From positions 1 to 64,000 of the forward strand of contig JAIQEZ010000003.1 in the NCBI GenBank assembly GCA_020073545.1: DNA of 64,000 nt. Direction: 5' to 3'. A program made the translations under genes and the position numbers. Origin of the DNA: Terriglobia bacterium. GTDB lineage: Bacteria; Acidobacteriota; Terriglobia; UBA7540. This document shows positions 25,661 to 35,040 of the stretch, piece after piece (positions within the stretch are counted from its first letter, which is position 1; each line of letters begins with the position of its first letter). Under the pieces are notes generated by a model. The model was not told where the DNA came from. It searched no databases and saw only the letters and a list, made by a program, of their open reading frames with translations.

Positions 25661-27829
25661 ATGCCTTTTTGCCGAGAGTGCGGCGCAAATCTCCCTGAAG
25701 GAGGGCGCTTCTGCACCCGATGCGGAACGCCTGCGGAGGAAGTTGCGCGCCCCACTTCGAGCGCGCCCCCGCCCGTCGCTCCTGGGCGTGCCGCAACTGA
25801 GCCCGGCGCGGCCGTCGCCAAGCCCGCAGCCGCCGGCAGAGGTTCCGTACTCCCCACCCGCCCACCGAAGATCCAGCCTGGCGAATTTGAGGACACGCCC
25901 GACCTGGAGGATACACCTAACCTCGACGCGGCATTGGCTGAAAGGTACCTGAAGCAGCCAGTCCCGGAGGGAACGGTCGTTTGCCGTTTCTGCAAAGGGC
26001 CTCTGGATTTGACGGGCACCTATTGCGAACAATGCGGCGCGCCGATAGAAGAGGCAGCGCCACCAGGGCTAATCAAGCCCAAGCCTCAGCCCGCAGCCGC
26101 GCCGGCAGTGACGGGCGGGTTTCCAAAGGCGCCCCAGGCGGCTGCAGTTCAGCCGCCGAAACCTCCCGTCGTGCTTCCGAAGCCTTCGCCTCCACCCCCC
26201 GTGCCGCCGCCGGCCCCGATGGTGCCGCCGAGCGTGGTTGCGGCGCGGCCCACTCCGACGTGGGGTGCGTCTGAGGCGACCGTGTCACTAAAGGAATCAC
26301 CGGTTCAACCCGCACCGCCAGGGCGATTCGACGCGCCGGTGGAAGAGGCCGCGCCAACAAGGATAATCAAGGCCCAGCCTCAGCCCACAGCCACGCTGGT
26401 AACGACCGTCAGGTTTCCACAGGCGCCCCAGGGCGCTGCTGTTCAGCCACCTGCTGCGCCAGAATCTCCGGCTGTGTCTTCGGAGCCTTCGACTCCACCC
26501 CCCGTGCCGTCGCCCGCCCCGATAGCGCCGCCGAGCGTCGTTGCGACGCCCCCCACTCCGACGCGGGGTGCGTCGGAGGCGACTGTGTTGCTAAGGGAAT
26601 CACCTATTCAACCCACGCCGCCGGGAAAATTCGACGCGCCGCCCGCCGCCCCGACCATAGCGGCAGCCCAACCACCCGCGGCGTTACCTCCGCAAACTGC
26701 CGAGCCCCCCCTTCCTGTTCCTGAGCCATGGCAAGCCCCTGAGGTCGCGCCTGCCGCGGCCCCGGGAGCGGCTCAAACCCTACCTGAGGCTCCTCCTGGC
26801 GGGACCCTTTTTGCCGAAGAAACTGCTGTCTTGCTTGCCTTGGCCCGTGCACTCGGCAGGAAATCCTCTCGAATTGCTCTTGTTGGAATAGCCGCGGGAG
26901 TGGTCGTCGTGGCGGGTGGCGTGGCCACATGGTACTTGTTGAGATCGCATCCCGTGGTTCAAGCCCCGCCGCAGCGTGCTGCTGCACCAGCTCCTGCAAC
27001 CACTGCGCCTCCGCCTGCTGAGATTGTTCCGGTACCCGCTCCGGTGCCGGAGTCTCCCGCGCCTGTCGAAACGCCGAAGCCAGCCACGCCTGCCCCCGCC
27101 ACTGGCCAGCGCAAGAAAGTGCGCGTCGCGAAGCCCGCGACGCTGCCTGCTCCGGCTGCGCCTGCCCCCAGCCCCCGGGCGCAGGAAATCGCGAGCCTGC
27201 AAAATCAGGCGCGAGACGCGTATGCGAAAGGGAATTACGCGGAGCCGCCGGCCGCGAACTCCATTGCCCTGTTGAAGCAGGCTCTGGCGTTGGATCCCGC
27301 TAACAGCTATGCCAAGACGCTTCTCGAAGACAGCGCGAACGGCGGAAAGTATCAGGTGCAACAGGCCATCGTGCAGAAGGACTTTGTTGCGGCGCATCGA
27401 GTCGCCGACGCGCTCGCGCAATTGCTGCCGGGCCGGCGCGACATCGCAGGGCTGAAGGAAGACATCGCCAGCGCGGAAAGGGCCGACGCGGAGGCGCGCC
27501 GGCCCAAACCGGCTGCTCCTTTAGTTGCCTTTCGCGCCTACCACATGCATTCCGAAAAAGCCCCGGCTGACCATGGCCCGTATTGCCTCGGCATGCTCAG
27601 CGTCGCCGCTGGACACCTGAAATTCGTGGGACAGTCCGCGTCGGAAGGCCAGCGAATCGACACCCTGGATATTGCCTGCTCCGAGGTTCGAGAAATCAAG
27701 AAGAACGCGCGCGTCGCCTCCCGCCAGAATGGTTTCCACGTGCGCACTGCCTCGACGAATATCAATTTCGTTCCCGAAAATTCCATCGCCGCCTATGTCT
27801 CCGCCCTCGCCTTCGCCTGCACCAAATAG
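25661..27829 (+). CDS. double zinc-ribbon, proline-rich, single-pass membrane protein
   Basis: The 722-residue protein starts MPFCRECGANLPEGGRFCTR; a GTG nine bases upstream is possible. Two Cys4 zinc ribbons lie at about residues 3-21 and 108-126 (CRFCKGPLDLTGTYCEQCG). A Pro/Ala-rich linker contains two tandem copies of a unit of about 100 residues, each running from EEAAP...IIK/LIK to a PPGRFDAP or PPGKFDAP end. A membrane helix IALVGIAAGVVVVAGGVA follows near 415, then a TPR-like helical region (LLKQALALDPANSYAKTLL). The C-terminal domain (AYHMHSEK...YCLGMLSV) looks PH/GRAM-like. The role is unknown; the layout resembles regulatory membrane proteins in Acidobacteria that share ribbons with kinases. 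Confidence 0.8.
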   Translation: MPFCRECGANLPEGGRFCTRCGTPAEEVARPTSSAPPPVAPGRAATEPGAAVAKPAAAGRGSVLPTRPPKIQPGEFEDTPDLEDTPNLDAALAERYLKQPVPEGTVVCRFCKGPLDLTGTYCEQCGAPIEEAAPPGLIKPKPQPAAAPAVTGGFPKAPQAAAVQPPKPPVVLPKPSPPPPVPPPAPMVPPSVVAARPTPTWGASEATVSLKESPVQPAPPGRFDAPVEEAAPTRIIKAQPQPTATLVTTVRFPQAPQGAAVQPPAAPESPAVSSEPSTPPPVPSPAPIAPPSVVATPPTPTRGASEATVLLRESPIQPTPPGKFDAPPAAPTIAAAQPPAALPPQTAEPPLPVPEPWQAPEVAPAAAPGAAQTLPEAPPGGTLFAEETAVLLALARALGRKSSRIALVGIAAGVVVVAGGVATWYLLRSHPVVQAPPQRAAAPAPATTAPPPAEIVPVPAPVPESPAPVETPKPATPAPATGQRKKVRVAKPATLPAPAAPAPSPRAQEIASLQNQARDAYAKGNYAEPPAANSIALLKQALALDPANSYAKTLLEDSANGGKYQVQQAIVQKDFVAAHRVADALAQLLPGRRDIAGLKEDIASAERADAEARRPKPAAPLVAFRAYHMHSEKAPADHGPYCLGMLSVAAGHLKFVGQSASEGQRIDTLDIACSEVREIKKNARVASRQNGFHVRTASTNINFVPENSIAAYVSALAFACTK

Positions 27830-27857
27830 CCAGCCCGCCCGGGCGATCCGTCGCGTT

Positions 27858-28943
27858 CTAGCGACCGCCAGCGGGTTCGCCGGCCCCCGGCTTGAGGTTC
27901 AGCGTGATCTGAAACCACCAATTGGGCTGATAGTTGATCTGGACAGGAGCCCCGCGCAGCCCGTCGCTCGTGCCCAGCAGAATGGCGAACCCGCTCTTGT
28001 TCCCCGTGGTGTGGTTGACGACCTGGAATCGCGCTTCTTGGAGATCGTGGTACGTCCGGTCGATCTTCCGCTTGGGGTCACTGAGGGTGAAGTGGATGGT
28101 CTTTTCGGGCACGGGCCGTGTGCTCTCCAGAGTCACGGTGTATTGGCTGGAATTGTAGACGTAGCAGAGCGAAATCGGTGGGTGTTGTCCCTCCAACGCA
28201 TTGTTGGCCAGCTCCTGGACCGTGGAAAGGAAACCATGGCCCCGGTTGCAGCCCACCGACGATCCTGCCAGCGCGTGAAACTTACGTCCTTGCCCTTCCT
28301 TGAGCTGGTCTAGGACCACTTTCTCGGCAGGCTCCAATTCGCGCAAGTCGAAATCGTGGTCCGAGTAGAAAGGGATCGTGGTGGAAACGGCGCGGCCGGG
28401 ATCCACTCGGCTGATGATGGCCTCGAAGCCGTGCTGGCCTTCCTTCTTTTCCTTCGATAGTTCTTGCCGCATGGCGCCGATGGACTCGCCTTTGGACGAT
28501 TTCATGAACCCCAAGAAAGCGCTCGACTGCGCCGCGCCGCCTGCCCCGCGCTTGACCACCTCCGTCCCCGCGCCCCAGCGATTAATCCCGTGCGCCTTGG
28601 CGGGATCGGAGCCGAAAAGGAGCCGGATGACTTCCAGGCTCGAGTCGTCGGCGGCTTGGCCGATCTTGATGTAGCCGCCTCCCACGTCATCTTTCCCGAT
28701 CCAGAAGAGGAGCAAACGGATCTGAACCGTCATCTCAAAATCGTAGTTGGCGTCGAAGCGGGCCGGGACACTAAGCCACTGAAGCGCTTCGCTTATGGCA
28801 GGGCCGCCGCCCGAGCCGGCCAAATCCGATGGACCTGCCGCAGCGCTTAGAGCTATTCCACAGATTGCCAGAACCAAAGGGCCTACGACCCGGCCGAATT
28901 TGCGTTTCAGATGATTCACGAGGTTAACATAGCGCGAATTCAT
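27858..28943 (-). CDS. hypothetical secreted protein
   Basis: The 361-residue protein has an N-terminal hydrophobic signal (VVGPLVLAICGIALSAAAG) and no family that I recognise. The central part is rich in charged residues (MRQELSKEKKEGQHGFEAII), and two cysteines (NRGHG-flanking C and ISLCYVYN) could pair. The C-terminal third is beta-rich (YTVTLESTRPVPEKTIHFTL) and ends with INYQPNWWFQITLNLKPG, reminiscent of a beta-barrel terminal strand though not conclusive. It is convergent with the zinc-ribbon gene, 28 bp away. Confidence 0.65.
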   Translation of the reverse strand: MNSRYVNLVNHLKRKFGRVVGPLVLAICGIALSAAAGPSDLAGSGGGPAISEALQWLSVPARFDANYDFEMTVQIRLLLFWIGKDDVGGGYIKIGQAADDSSLEVIRLLFGSDPAKAHGINRWGAGTEVVKRGAGGAAQSSAFLGFMKSSKGESIGAMRQELSKEKKEGQHGFEAIISRVDPGRAVSTTIPFYSDHDFDLRELEPAEKVVLDQLKEGQGRKFHALAGSSVGCNRGHGFLSTVQELANNALEGQHPPISLCYVYNSSQYTVTLESTRPVPEKTIHFTLSDPKRKIDRTYHDLQEARFQVVNHTTGNKSGFAILLGTSDGLRGAPVQINYQPNWWFQITLNLKPGAGEPAGGR

Positions 28944-29164
28944 GAAATTGGCAATACCAGAAAGTTAATTCGCCGTGAGATGGCTTTAAATGTCGGGAGA
29001 ACCACACGTCCTATGTATTTCCCGGATTTCCCTGGAGATGCAGACTTGAAAGTCAGCAGGGACAAGCCAGGAACGACGAGCGGGATCTCCTGAGACGTTT
29101 GGAGACCGGAACCTCTGGGGTGGCAGGAATGACTTGTGGGGGGTGTTCGGCCTCGCAGCGATGG

Positions 29165-29512
29165 CTAAGATGATGGCACGGTCGCTGAGGCTTCGTCCGA
29201 ATACGCGCTCTCGGTGACGCCATCCGACGCGATGGCCGTGACCACATAGTAGCACGTCTCCCCTGCTTGCACAGTGTCGTCCGTATAGGTGGTCCCGCTG
29301 ACCGGCGAGGAATTCAGCTTTGTCGGGTACGGCCCTCCCGAGGTAGTGCCGCGGTAAATGTTGTAGCCAGTGACGCCTGAGGTCGCGCTCGCAACCCACG
29401 TTAGAACCACGTAATGGCCGCTCGGACCGGGATTTGTGTGCGAGCATCCCCCACAGGCTGCCCCAAGCACGAGCGCCAGCAGCAGGGCGGCGAGGCGAGC
29501 CTTTGCCTGCAA
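29165..29512 (-). CDS. fibronectin type III domain lipoprotein
   Basis: A single FN3 domain of about 90 residues is clear: HYVVLTWVASATSGVTGYNI then YRGTTSGGPY, YTDDTVQAGETCYYVVTA and ESAYSDEASATV. The start is uncertain. TTG 29512 gives MQAKARLAALLLALVLGAAC, a good lipoprotein signal, while the frame runs up to 29605. Such proteins are usually surface-exposed or periplasmic carbohydrate- or protein-binding modules. The flanking gaps (28944-29164 and 29606-29869) hold no gene; the latter includes a possible CTTCTCC...GGAGAAG stem near 29750. Confidence 0.7.
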   Translation of the reverse strand: MQAKARLAALLLALVLGAACGGCSHTNPGPSGHYVVLTWVASATSGVTGYNIYRGTTSGGPYPTKLNSSPVSGTTYTDDTVQAGETCYYVVTAIASDGVTESAYSDEASATVPSS

Positions 29513-29869
29513 GGGCCGACGACCGCCGCTCCCAGGAGTTGGTTTCTCTATCCGGGTCTCAAGATATGGGTAACGCAGTTCTTTTCTCCTCAGGCCCAAC
29601 GACAAACCCAGGGTAGCATGAGGGTCGTGCCCCCCTTCAGAGGCCTCCCCGAAATGTTATCCGGAATTTGCATTGTGATTTCCTGCCCCCCTTAATATAC
29701 AACAGACCGCCTCCGTGTGCAACGCTTCAACCCAGCTTCTCCACGCTGGGTGGCTCTAGCGGCCTCGGAGAAGGGGAGTTGCGCCTCTCCCTGAGAATCA
29801 GAAAACCCGAAGCGGCGGTTTTTCCGATCGATTGCCCCGACACTCATCCTACCCGGAGAGTCCTGCCCG

Positions 29870-30559
29870 CTAGTCTTCATCGATGGCAGTTCTTCTTGCC
29901 GCGCGCGCGGCCAAATGGTCCCGGCCGGCCTTTACAAAGCCCAGGAACCGGCGGGCCAGTTCGCCAATCCGGTCCTGCTGGCGACGGTGGATCGCGTCAG
30001 GAGGGATCAGTTCCCGGCCAACGCCGAGTGCTACTGCCCCCGCAAGGATAAAATTGGACGCATTCTGTTGATTCACGCCCCCTGAGGCAATCAGGGGAAT
30101 GTGAGGGAACATCCGATGGAGGGATCCTATGTAGTTTTCACCGCCAATCTGGGCGCACGGAACGACCTTGACGAAATCCGCATTCGCCCCCCAGGCGGTG
30201 ATAACCTCCGTGGGGGTTAGTGTCCCCGGAACCACGACGACACTCTGACTCACCGCGAACTCGATCACGGCAGGATGGAGTCCGTCACAGGTCAAGAACT
30301 GTGCTCCGGCCTCAAGACAATGGAGTGCGCCTGCCGCGTGTGTCACACCGCCCGCCCCCACGACCATGCGGGGATGGTTCTTCACCAGGTGCGAGATGAC
30401 CTTGGTGGCTTGGGGCAGGGTCAGGGGGATTTCTATGACGACAATCCCTCCTTCCGCGACCGCCTGAGCGGCAAAAAGGGCGTCCTCCTCCGAGGACACG
30501 CGAACCGCGGCAATAATGCCGGTTTCCTCGATCCAGCCCCTCACCGCGTGCTTCTTCAC
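29870..30559 (-). CDS. eda: KHG/KDPG aldolase
   Basis: The 229-residue class I aldolase cleaves 2-keto-3-deoxy-6-phosphogluconate to pyruvate and glyceraldehyde-3-phosphate (Entner-Doudoroff or uronate pathways). GTG 30559 is chosen because AAGGAAAGG lies upstream and the product then has normal length. The catalytic pair is E43 in VIEIPLT and the Schiff-base K131 in ADFVKVVPCAQIGG. VVGAGGVTHAAGA and PLIASGGVNQQNASNFILAG complete the barrel. The C-terminal tail is rich in arginine. It is the last gene after the efflux genes, 17 bp from czcC, which is an unusual place for a sugar-acid enzyme. Confidence 0.9.
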   Translation of the reverse strand: MKKHAVRGWIEETGIIAAVRVSSEEDALFAAQAVAEGGIVVIEIPLTLPQATKVISHLVKNHPRMVVGAGGVTHAAGALHCLEAGAQFLTCDGLHPAVIEFAVSQSVVVVPGTLTPTEVITAWGANADFVKVVPCAQIGGENYIGSLHRMFPHIPLIASGGVNQQNASNFILAGAVALGVGRELIPPDAIHRRQQDRIGELARRFLGFVKAGRDHLAARAARRTAIDED

Positions 30560-30576
30560 TTGGTCATTTCCTTTCC

Positions 30577-31869
30577 TTACGGAAGACTTCTGGTGCCCAC
30601 CGCCTCGCGCAGTTGCTCCACCGCGAGAAGCCAAGCGGCAAGCGCCTGGCGATACGCAAGTTGTGTGGCGCGATAGCTGCGCTCGGCATCCAAAAAATCG
30701 AGCAGGCTGACGGCACCCCGCTGGTACGCGTATTCGCTGATGTCCCGGTCTTTCTTCGCCCGATCGAGATATCCCGAACGGTAGAGCACCACGATCTTAT
30801 CGCTGGTCTGAAGGTTTTCGTAGGCGTCTCGCACGTCGGTCATCACTTGATTGTTTGCCGACTTTTCCAATTCCTGGGACTGCGTGACCGCATGGCGGGT
30901 CCGTGCAATTTCGCCCTGGTTGCGATCGAAAATGGGGAGCGGGACGCTCACATAAAAAGTAGTCGTGTTGATGCTGTTCACATGCGAGTAGTTGGCTTGC
31001 ACCGTGACGTCCTGCTTCCCATTCGCCTTGGCCAGCAGGTATTGGCTGTTTGCCGCCGTGACCCCTTGCGTCGCCGCCTTAAGGTCCGGGCGTTGCTGGA
31101 GCGCCCTCAACTGGAGATCCTCGAGGTTGCCTTGCACCTTGTTGTATTCAAAGGTCCCCGCCACATCGTAGTTCGCCGGGACGGATTCGTACCCCAGCAA
31201 ATTCCGTAGGTCCGAAAGTGCCTGAACCTTCGCGAGCTGAGCCTGCGAAACGTCGTTTTGGAACTGGAGCAGCTGCAGGTCAATTTTCAGATAGTCATCT
31301 TCGCTGATCGCACCTTTATTGTAACGTAGTTCGCTGATGTCGACGGTGCGCTGATAGCTTTGCAGGTCTTCTTGGGCCAGATCCAACGTCGATCCCGCGA
31401 GCTGTACGTTGACGAAGAGCGCGGCCACCTGAAAGGTCAAGGTGCGCTCGTTGTCTGCTACCAGTGACGTTGTGACGGCCGTCTGGTCCTTGGCAGCCTG
31501 AAGGCGGTGCTGACGTTTCTTGCCACGCTCGATCAGGTAGCTGAGGCCCAGGTCGGCCTCCGTTGAGTCGTGGAGGTAGGTGGAGTTAAAAGAGCCCGGT
31601 GCCAAAAATGGCAGGTATTCCCAGTCGGTGAAGAGCACGGGGTTCGGGCGTAGATTCGCTGTAATTTCCTGGTCCTGGCTCTGCTGGATCGTGGTGCGAG
31701 CGGCCAGCAAGCTATGGTTGTGCTGCAGCGCCAGTCGAATGGCGTCGTCAAGCGTGATCTTTATGGGGCCTTGAGCAAATGCCGTGCCCGTCATCATGGC
31801 GAAGGCCATCCAACCGAGTACGCTGCGCCACCCCTTCCGTAAGGGGGAGTTCACAGATTTATGTCTCAT
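30577..31869 (-). CDS. TolC-family outer membrane efflux protein (CzcC/CusC-like)
   Basis: The 430-residue protein has a signal peptide (VLGWMAFAMMTGTAFAQ) followed by LDDAIRLALQHNHSLLAART, the standard first helix of TolC-family proteins. The two repeats of long helices continue with FQVAALFVNVQLAGSTLDLA, LRNLLGYE and QAYRQALAAWLLAVEQLREAVG-like ends. It would form the outer-membrane channel for the RND pump encoded upstream. The first 11 nt overlap the end of the pump gene, so translation is coupled. Confidence 0.9.
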   Translation of the reverse strand: MRHKSVNSPLRKGWRSVLGWMAFAMMTGTAFAQGPIKITLDDAIRLALQHNHSLLAARTTIQQSQDQEITANLRPNPVLFTDWEYLPFLAPGSFNSTYLHDSTEADLGLSYLIERGKKRQHRLQAAKDQTAVTTSLVADNERTLTFQVAALFVNVQLAGSTLDLAQEDLQSYQRTVDISELRYNKGAISEDDYLKIDLQLLQFQNDVSQAQLAKVQALSDLRNLLGYESVPANYDVAGTFEYNKVQGNLEDLQLRALQQRPDLKAATQGVTAANSQYLLAKANGKQDVTVQANYSHVNSINTTTFYVSVPLPIFDRNQGEIARTRHAVTQSQELEKSANNQVMTDVRDAYENLQTSDKIVVLYRSGYLDRAKKDRDISEYAYQRGAVSLLDFLDAERSYRATQLAYRQALAAWLLAVEQLREAVGTRSLP

Positions 31870-34800
31870 GGGATTGCTCCGGGTCCGGGAGCTTGTCCGT
31901 GTCCCTCGCGACCCATACGTACAGCGTGGGCAAGATAAAGATGCTCATCGCAAGAGCGGCGATCAGCCCTCCCACGATGACGATGGCGAATGGCCTCTGA
32001 GAATCGGATCCGATGGCGTGTGACATCGCCGCGGGTATCAGTCCAAAGGTTGCCACAAGCATGGTCATCATGATGGGACGAAGTCTGAGGACTGCTCCCT
32101 CAATCGCGGACTCCACGATGGTGTAACCGCGAGCACGGAGCTGATTGATATACTCGAGCATGATGACGCCGGTCTGGACGGAGACGCCAAAGAGCGCCAG
32201 GAACCCTACCCCTGAGGAGACACTGAAATGCGTGCCCGTCAGCAACAGGGCCAGTAAACCACCCAGGGGGGCCACAGTCACGACGCCAAGAATGAGAAAA
32301 GCCCACTTTGCCGAGCGGAACATCGTATAAAGAATAATGAAGATGGCGAGGATAGTTAACGGCACGATGACGGCCAGTCGCGCCTCGGCACGCTTTTCGC
32401 TCTCGTATTCTCCCGCCCACTCGAGGCGATAACCTGGTGGAAACTTCACCTTCTGATTGATCTGGTTGATGGCGTCTCCGACCGTGCTCCCCAGATCCCG
32501 TTCCCGGACGCTAAAGGTTACGGCCACGTAGCGGCTGTTTTGCTCACGGTAGATGTCATAGGCGCCATCCCGAACCTCCACCATGGTGAGCTGTGCCAGG
32601 GAGACTCGCTCTCCCGTCGGGGAAAGCAGGCGAATATTCGAGATTGCTTTCTGGTCCCTGCGATAGGGCTCCTGATAGCGCACGACCACATCGTATCGCT
32701 CCGGACCCTGAAGCACTTCACTCACAGCCTTCCCTCCCACGGCGGTCTCAATGGCGTCCTGGATGTCGGTGACGTTGATCCCAAAGCGCGCTGCTGAGCG
32801 GCGGTCGACCGTGAAATTGAGATTCGGCTGGCCAACCAAACGATAGACCTTCAGATCCTTGATGCCGGGAATCTTCGACATCACATCTGCCACCTCCTGG
32901 CCCTTCTCATCGAGAGTCCTCAGGTCGGTGCCGAGAAGCTTCGCTGCAAGGTGGCCCTTTGTGCCGCTCTCCGTTTCACCCACGTTGTCTTCAATCGGCT
33001 GTGAGAAATTCCAGGTGGCTCCCGGGAGTTTTTCAAGCTCGCGATTCATTGCGGCGATCAACTCGTCTTTGTCTTGACGAAACACCGGCCTCCATTGTTC
33101 CTTGGGCTTTAGGTCAACGAAATACTCCGTGTTCCCGAATCCTCCGGTGTCGGTTCCGTCGTCCGGCCGCCCTACCTCTGAAACGACTTTGATCACCTCC
33201 GGAAATGACGCCAGAATCAAACGAGTCTGGGTGGTAAAGCGCACGCCTTCCGTGAGGTTCGTGCTGGGCGCCAGGGTGCCACGCACCCAGATTGCGCCTT
33301 CGTCCAGATGCGGTAGGAACTCCGAACCAATGATTCCGCTGAAGCCCAAGAAGCCCGCTACCCCCAGGGCACCCAAACCAACACCCACTGTGACCCAACG
33401 ATGCTCAATGGCCCAGCGCAGTCGCCTTCGATAGAACTCAGTCAGAAAGGCCATGACTGGGTTGTGCGATTCCTTGACCCCCTGGCGGAAAAACGCGCTT
33501 GCCAGAACAGGTGTAATGAGTATCGAAAACGTCATGGCACCGAGAAGAGCAAAGGCAACCGTCCAAGCCATGGGCCTGAATAACCTCCCCTCAACTCGCT
33601 GCAACGTGAAGATCGGCATATAGGCGGTAATAATGATCGCAATCGCATAGAAAACCGGGCGTTGAACCTCGTGAGCGGCCTCGCGGATGGTTTCTACGAG
33701 CGTTTTAGACCCAGTGCCGTTTTGGCGTCGGGTCATGTGCCGAACGATGTTCTCGACCATAACTACTGCGCCGTCCACGACCATGCCGAAATCCAGTGCG
33801 CCCAGAGAGAGAAGATTGGCGGGAATTTTGCTCAGATCGAGCCAAATAGAGGCAAACAGCAAAGAGAATGGAATTGTGCACGCGACGATAAGCGCCGCGC
33901 GAACATTCAAAAGAAACAGGAAGAGGATGATCGTCACCAGGACCATCCCTTCGGTCAGGTTATGCAACACCGTGTGCAGGGTGAAATGAAGAAGATCGCT
34001 ACGATCGATCATCGGCTCCATCTTCACACCGGGAGGAAGGATGTGGTCGTTGAGTTCTTTCACCTTCGCGTGAAGTGCCACAAGCGTTGGCGTTGCATCG
34101 GCGCCCTTGCGCATCATCACCTGGGCGAAGATGACGTCGTCGTTGTCGACGATTTTTCCGTCGGCACGAAGGATGGCCTTACCTTCGTGTCCCAATCGAA
34201 CTTTTGGAGCCTGGGTTACCTCCGCGATGTCCTTCACCCGAAGAGCTGTCCCTGACTTGGTCGTTAGGACGGTCTGCTCGATGTCTTTCACATTAGTGAA
34301 GAGTCCGATCGTGCGGACATTCATCTGCTGTAAGCCGACCTCCACAAAGCTGCCGCCGGCGTTCACGTTGTTACTGGCCAACTGCTGCTCCACCTGGCCG
34401 ATACTCAACCCGTAAGACACCAATTTGTTCGGATCGACGCGAACCTGATACTCCCGCGTAGTGCCACCGAAGGTGCTCACGTCGACGATATCCGGGACGG
34501 ATTTGAGTTCCTTTACGATGGTCCAGTCCTGGATGGACCTTAGATCCATGAGGTCGATCTTGGGATTGGTGCTTTTCAGCGAGTACCAGTAGATCTGGCC
34601 AACTGTGCTCCAGTCCGTACCCATGGAGGGCTGAATGCCTGGAGGCAGATCCGCTTGATTCAGCCTTTCCAGAACCTTTTGCCGGTTCCAGTCGTTGTCC
34701 GACTGGTCGTCGAAGATCATGATCACAAAGGAGAGGCCGAAAATGGACTCGGATCGGAGATGCGAGAGATGAGGAATCCCGTTCATCTGAATTTCAATGG

Positions 34801-35002
34801 GGATTGTTACCTGTTGCTCTACCTCCTCTGCCGCCCGACCCGGCCACTGGGTAATGACCGTCACATAGTTGTCCGCGATGTCGGGATACGCTTCTACGGG
34901 CAGGTTGTGGAAGGAGATCGCACCCCAACCGAGCAATAAAAGTGCAAGCGATATCACCACGAATTTGTTGTTTAACGCAAAGTCTACAAGCGTGCGAATC
35001 AT
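31859..35002 (-). CDS. heavy-metal efflux RND transporter (CzcA/CusA family)
   Basis: The 1047-residue inner-membrane pump begins MIRTLVDFALNNKFVVISLA and has 12 predicted helices with two large periplasmic loops. The HME-type signature LGALDFGMVVDGAVVMVEN in helix 4 contains the acidic proton-relay residues, and SVQTGVIMLEYINQLR is the matching C-half motif. It exchanges protons for divalent or monovalent metal ions; sequence alone does not decide between Co/Zn/Cd and Cu/Ag. The usual membrane-fusion gene (35041-36192) and channel gene (30577-31869) flank it in one operon. Confidence 0.95.
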   Translation of the reverse strand: MIRTLVDFALNNKFVVISLALLLLGWGAISFHNLPVEAYPDIADNYVTVITQWPGRAAEEVEQQVTIPIEIQMNGIPHLSHLRSESIFGLSFVIMIFDDQSDNDWNRQKVLERLNQADLPPGIQPSMGTDWSTVGQIYWYSLKSTNPKIDLMDLRSIQDWTIVKELKSVPDIVDVSTFGGTTREYQVRVDPNKLVSYGLSIGQVEQQLASNNVNAGGSFVEVGLQQMNVRTIGLFTNVKDIEQTVLTTKSGTALRVKDIAEVTQAPKVRLGHEGKAILRADGKIVDNDDVIFAQVMMRKGADATPTLVALHAKVKELNDHILPPGVKMEPMIDRSDLLHFTLHTVLHNLTEGMVLVTIILFLFLLNVRAALIVACTIPFSLLFASIWLDLSKIPANLLSLGALDFGMVVDGAVVMVENIVRHMTRRQNGTGSKTLVETIREAAHEVQRPVFYAIAIIITAYMPIFTLQRVEGRLFRPMAWTVAFALLGAMTFSILITPVLASAFFRQGVKESHNPVMAFLTEFYRRRLRWAIEHRWVTVGVGLGALGVAGFLGFSGIIGSEFLPHLDEGAIWVRGTLAPSTNLTEGVRFTTQTRLILASFPEVIKVVSEVGRPDDGTDTGGFGNTEYFVDLKPKEQWRPVFRQDKDELIAAMNRELEKLPGATWNFSQPIEDNVGETESGTKGHLAAKLLGTDLRTLDEKGQEVADVMSKIPGIKDLKVYRLVGQPNLNFTVDRRSAARFGINVTDIQDAIETAVGGKAVSEVLQGPERYDVVVRYQEPYRRDQKAISNIRLLSPTGERVSLAQLTMVEVRDGAYDIYREQNSRYVAVTFSVRERDLGSTVGDAINQINQKVKFPPGYRLEWAGEYESEKRAEARLAVIVPLTILAIFIILYTMFRSAKWAFLILGVVTVAPLGGLLALLLTGTHFSVSSGVGFLALFGVSVQTGVIMLEYINQLRARGYTIVESAIEGAVLRLRPIMMTMLVATFGLIPAAMSHAIGSDSQRPFAIVIVGGLIAALAMSIFILPTLYVWVARDTDKLPDPEQSHET

Positions 35003-35040
35003 TTTCTATCCCCGGTCGAAACTTCCTGTTCCTAACACCC

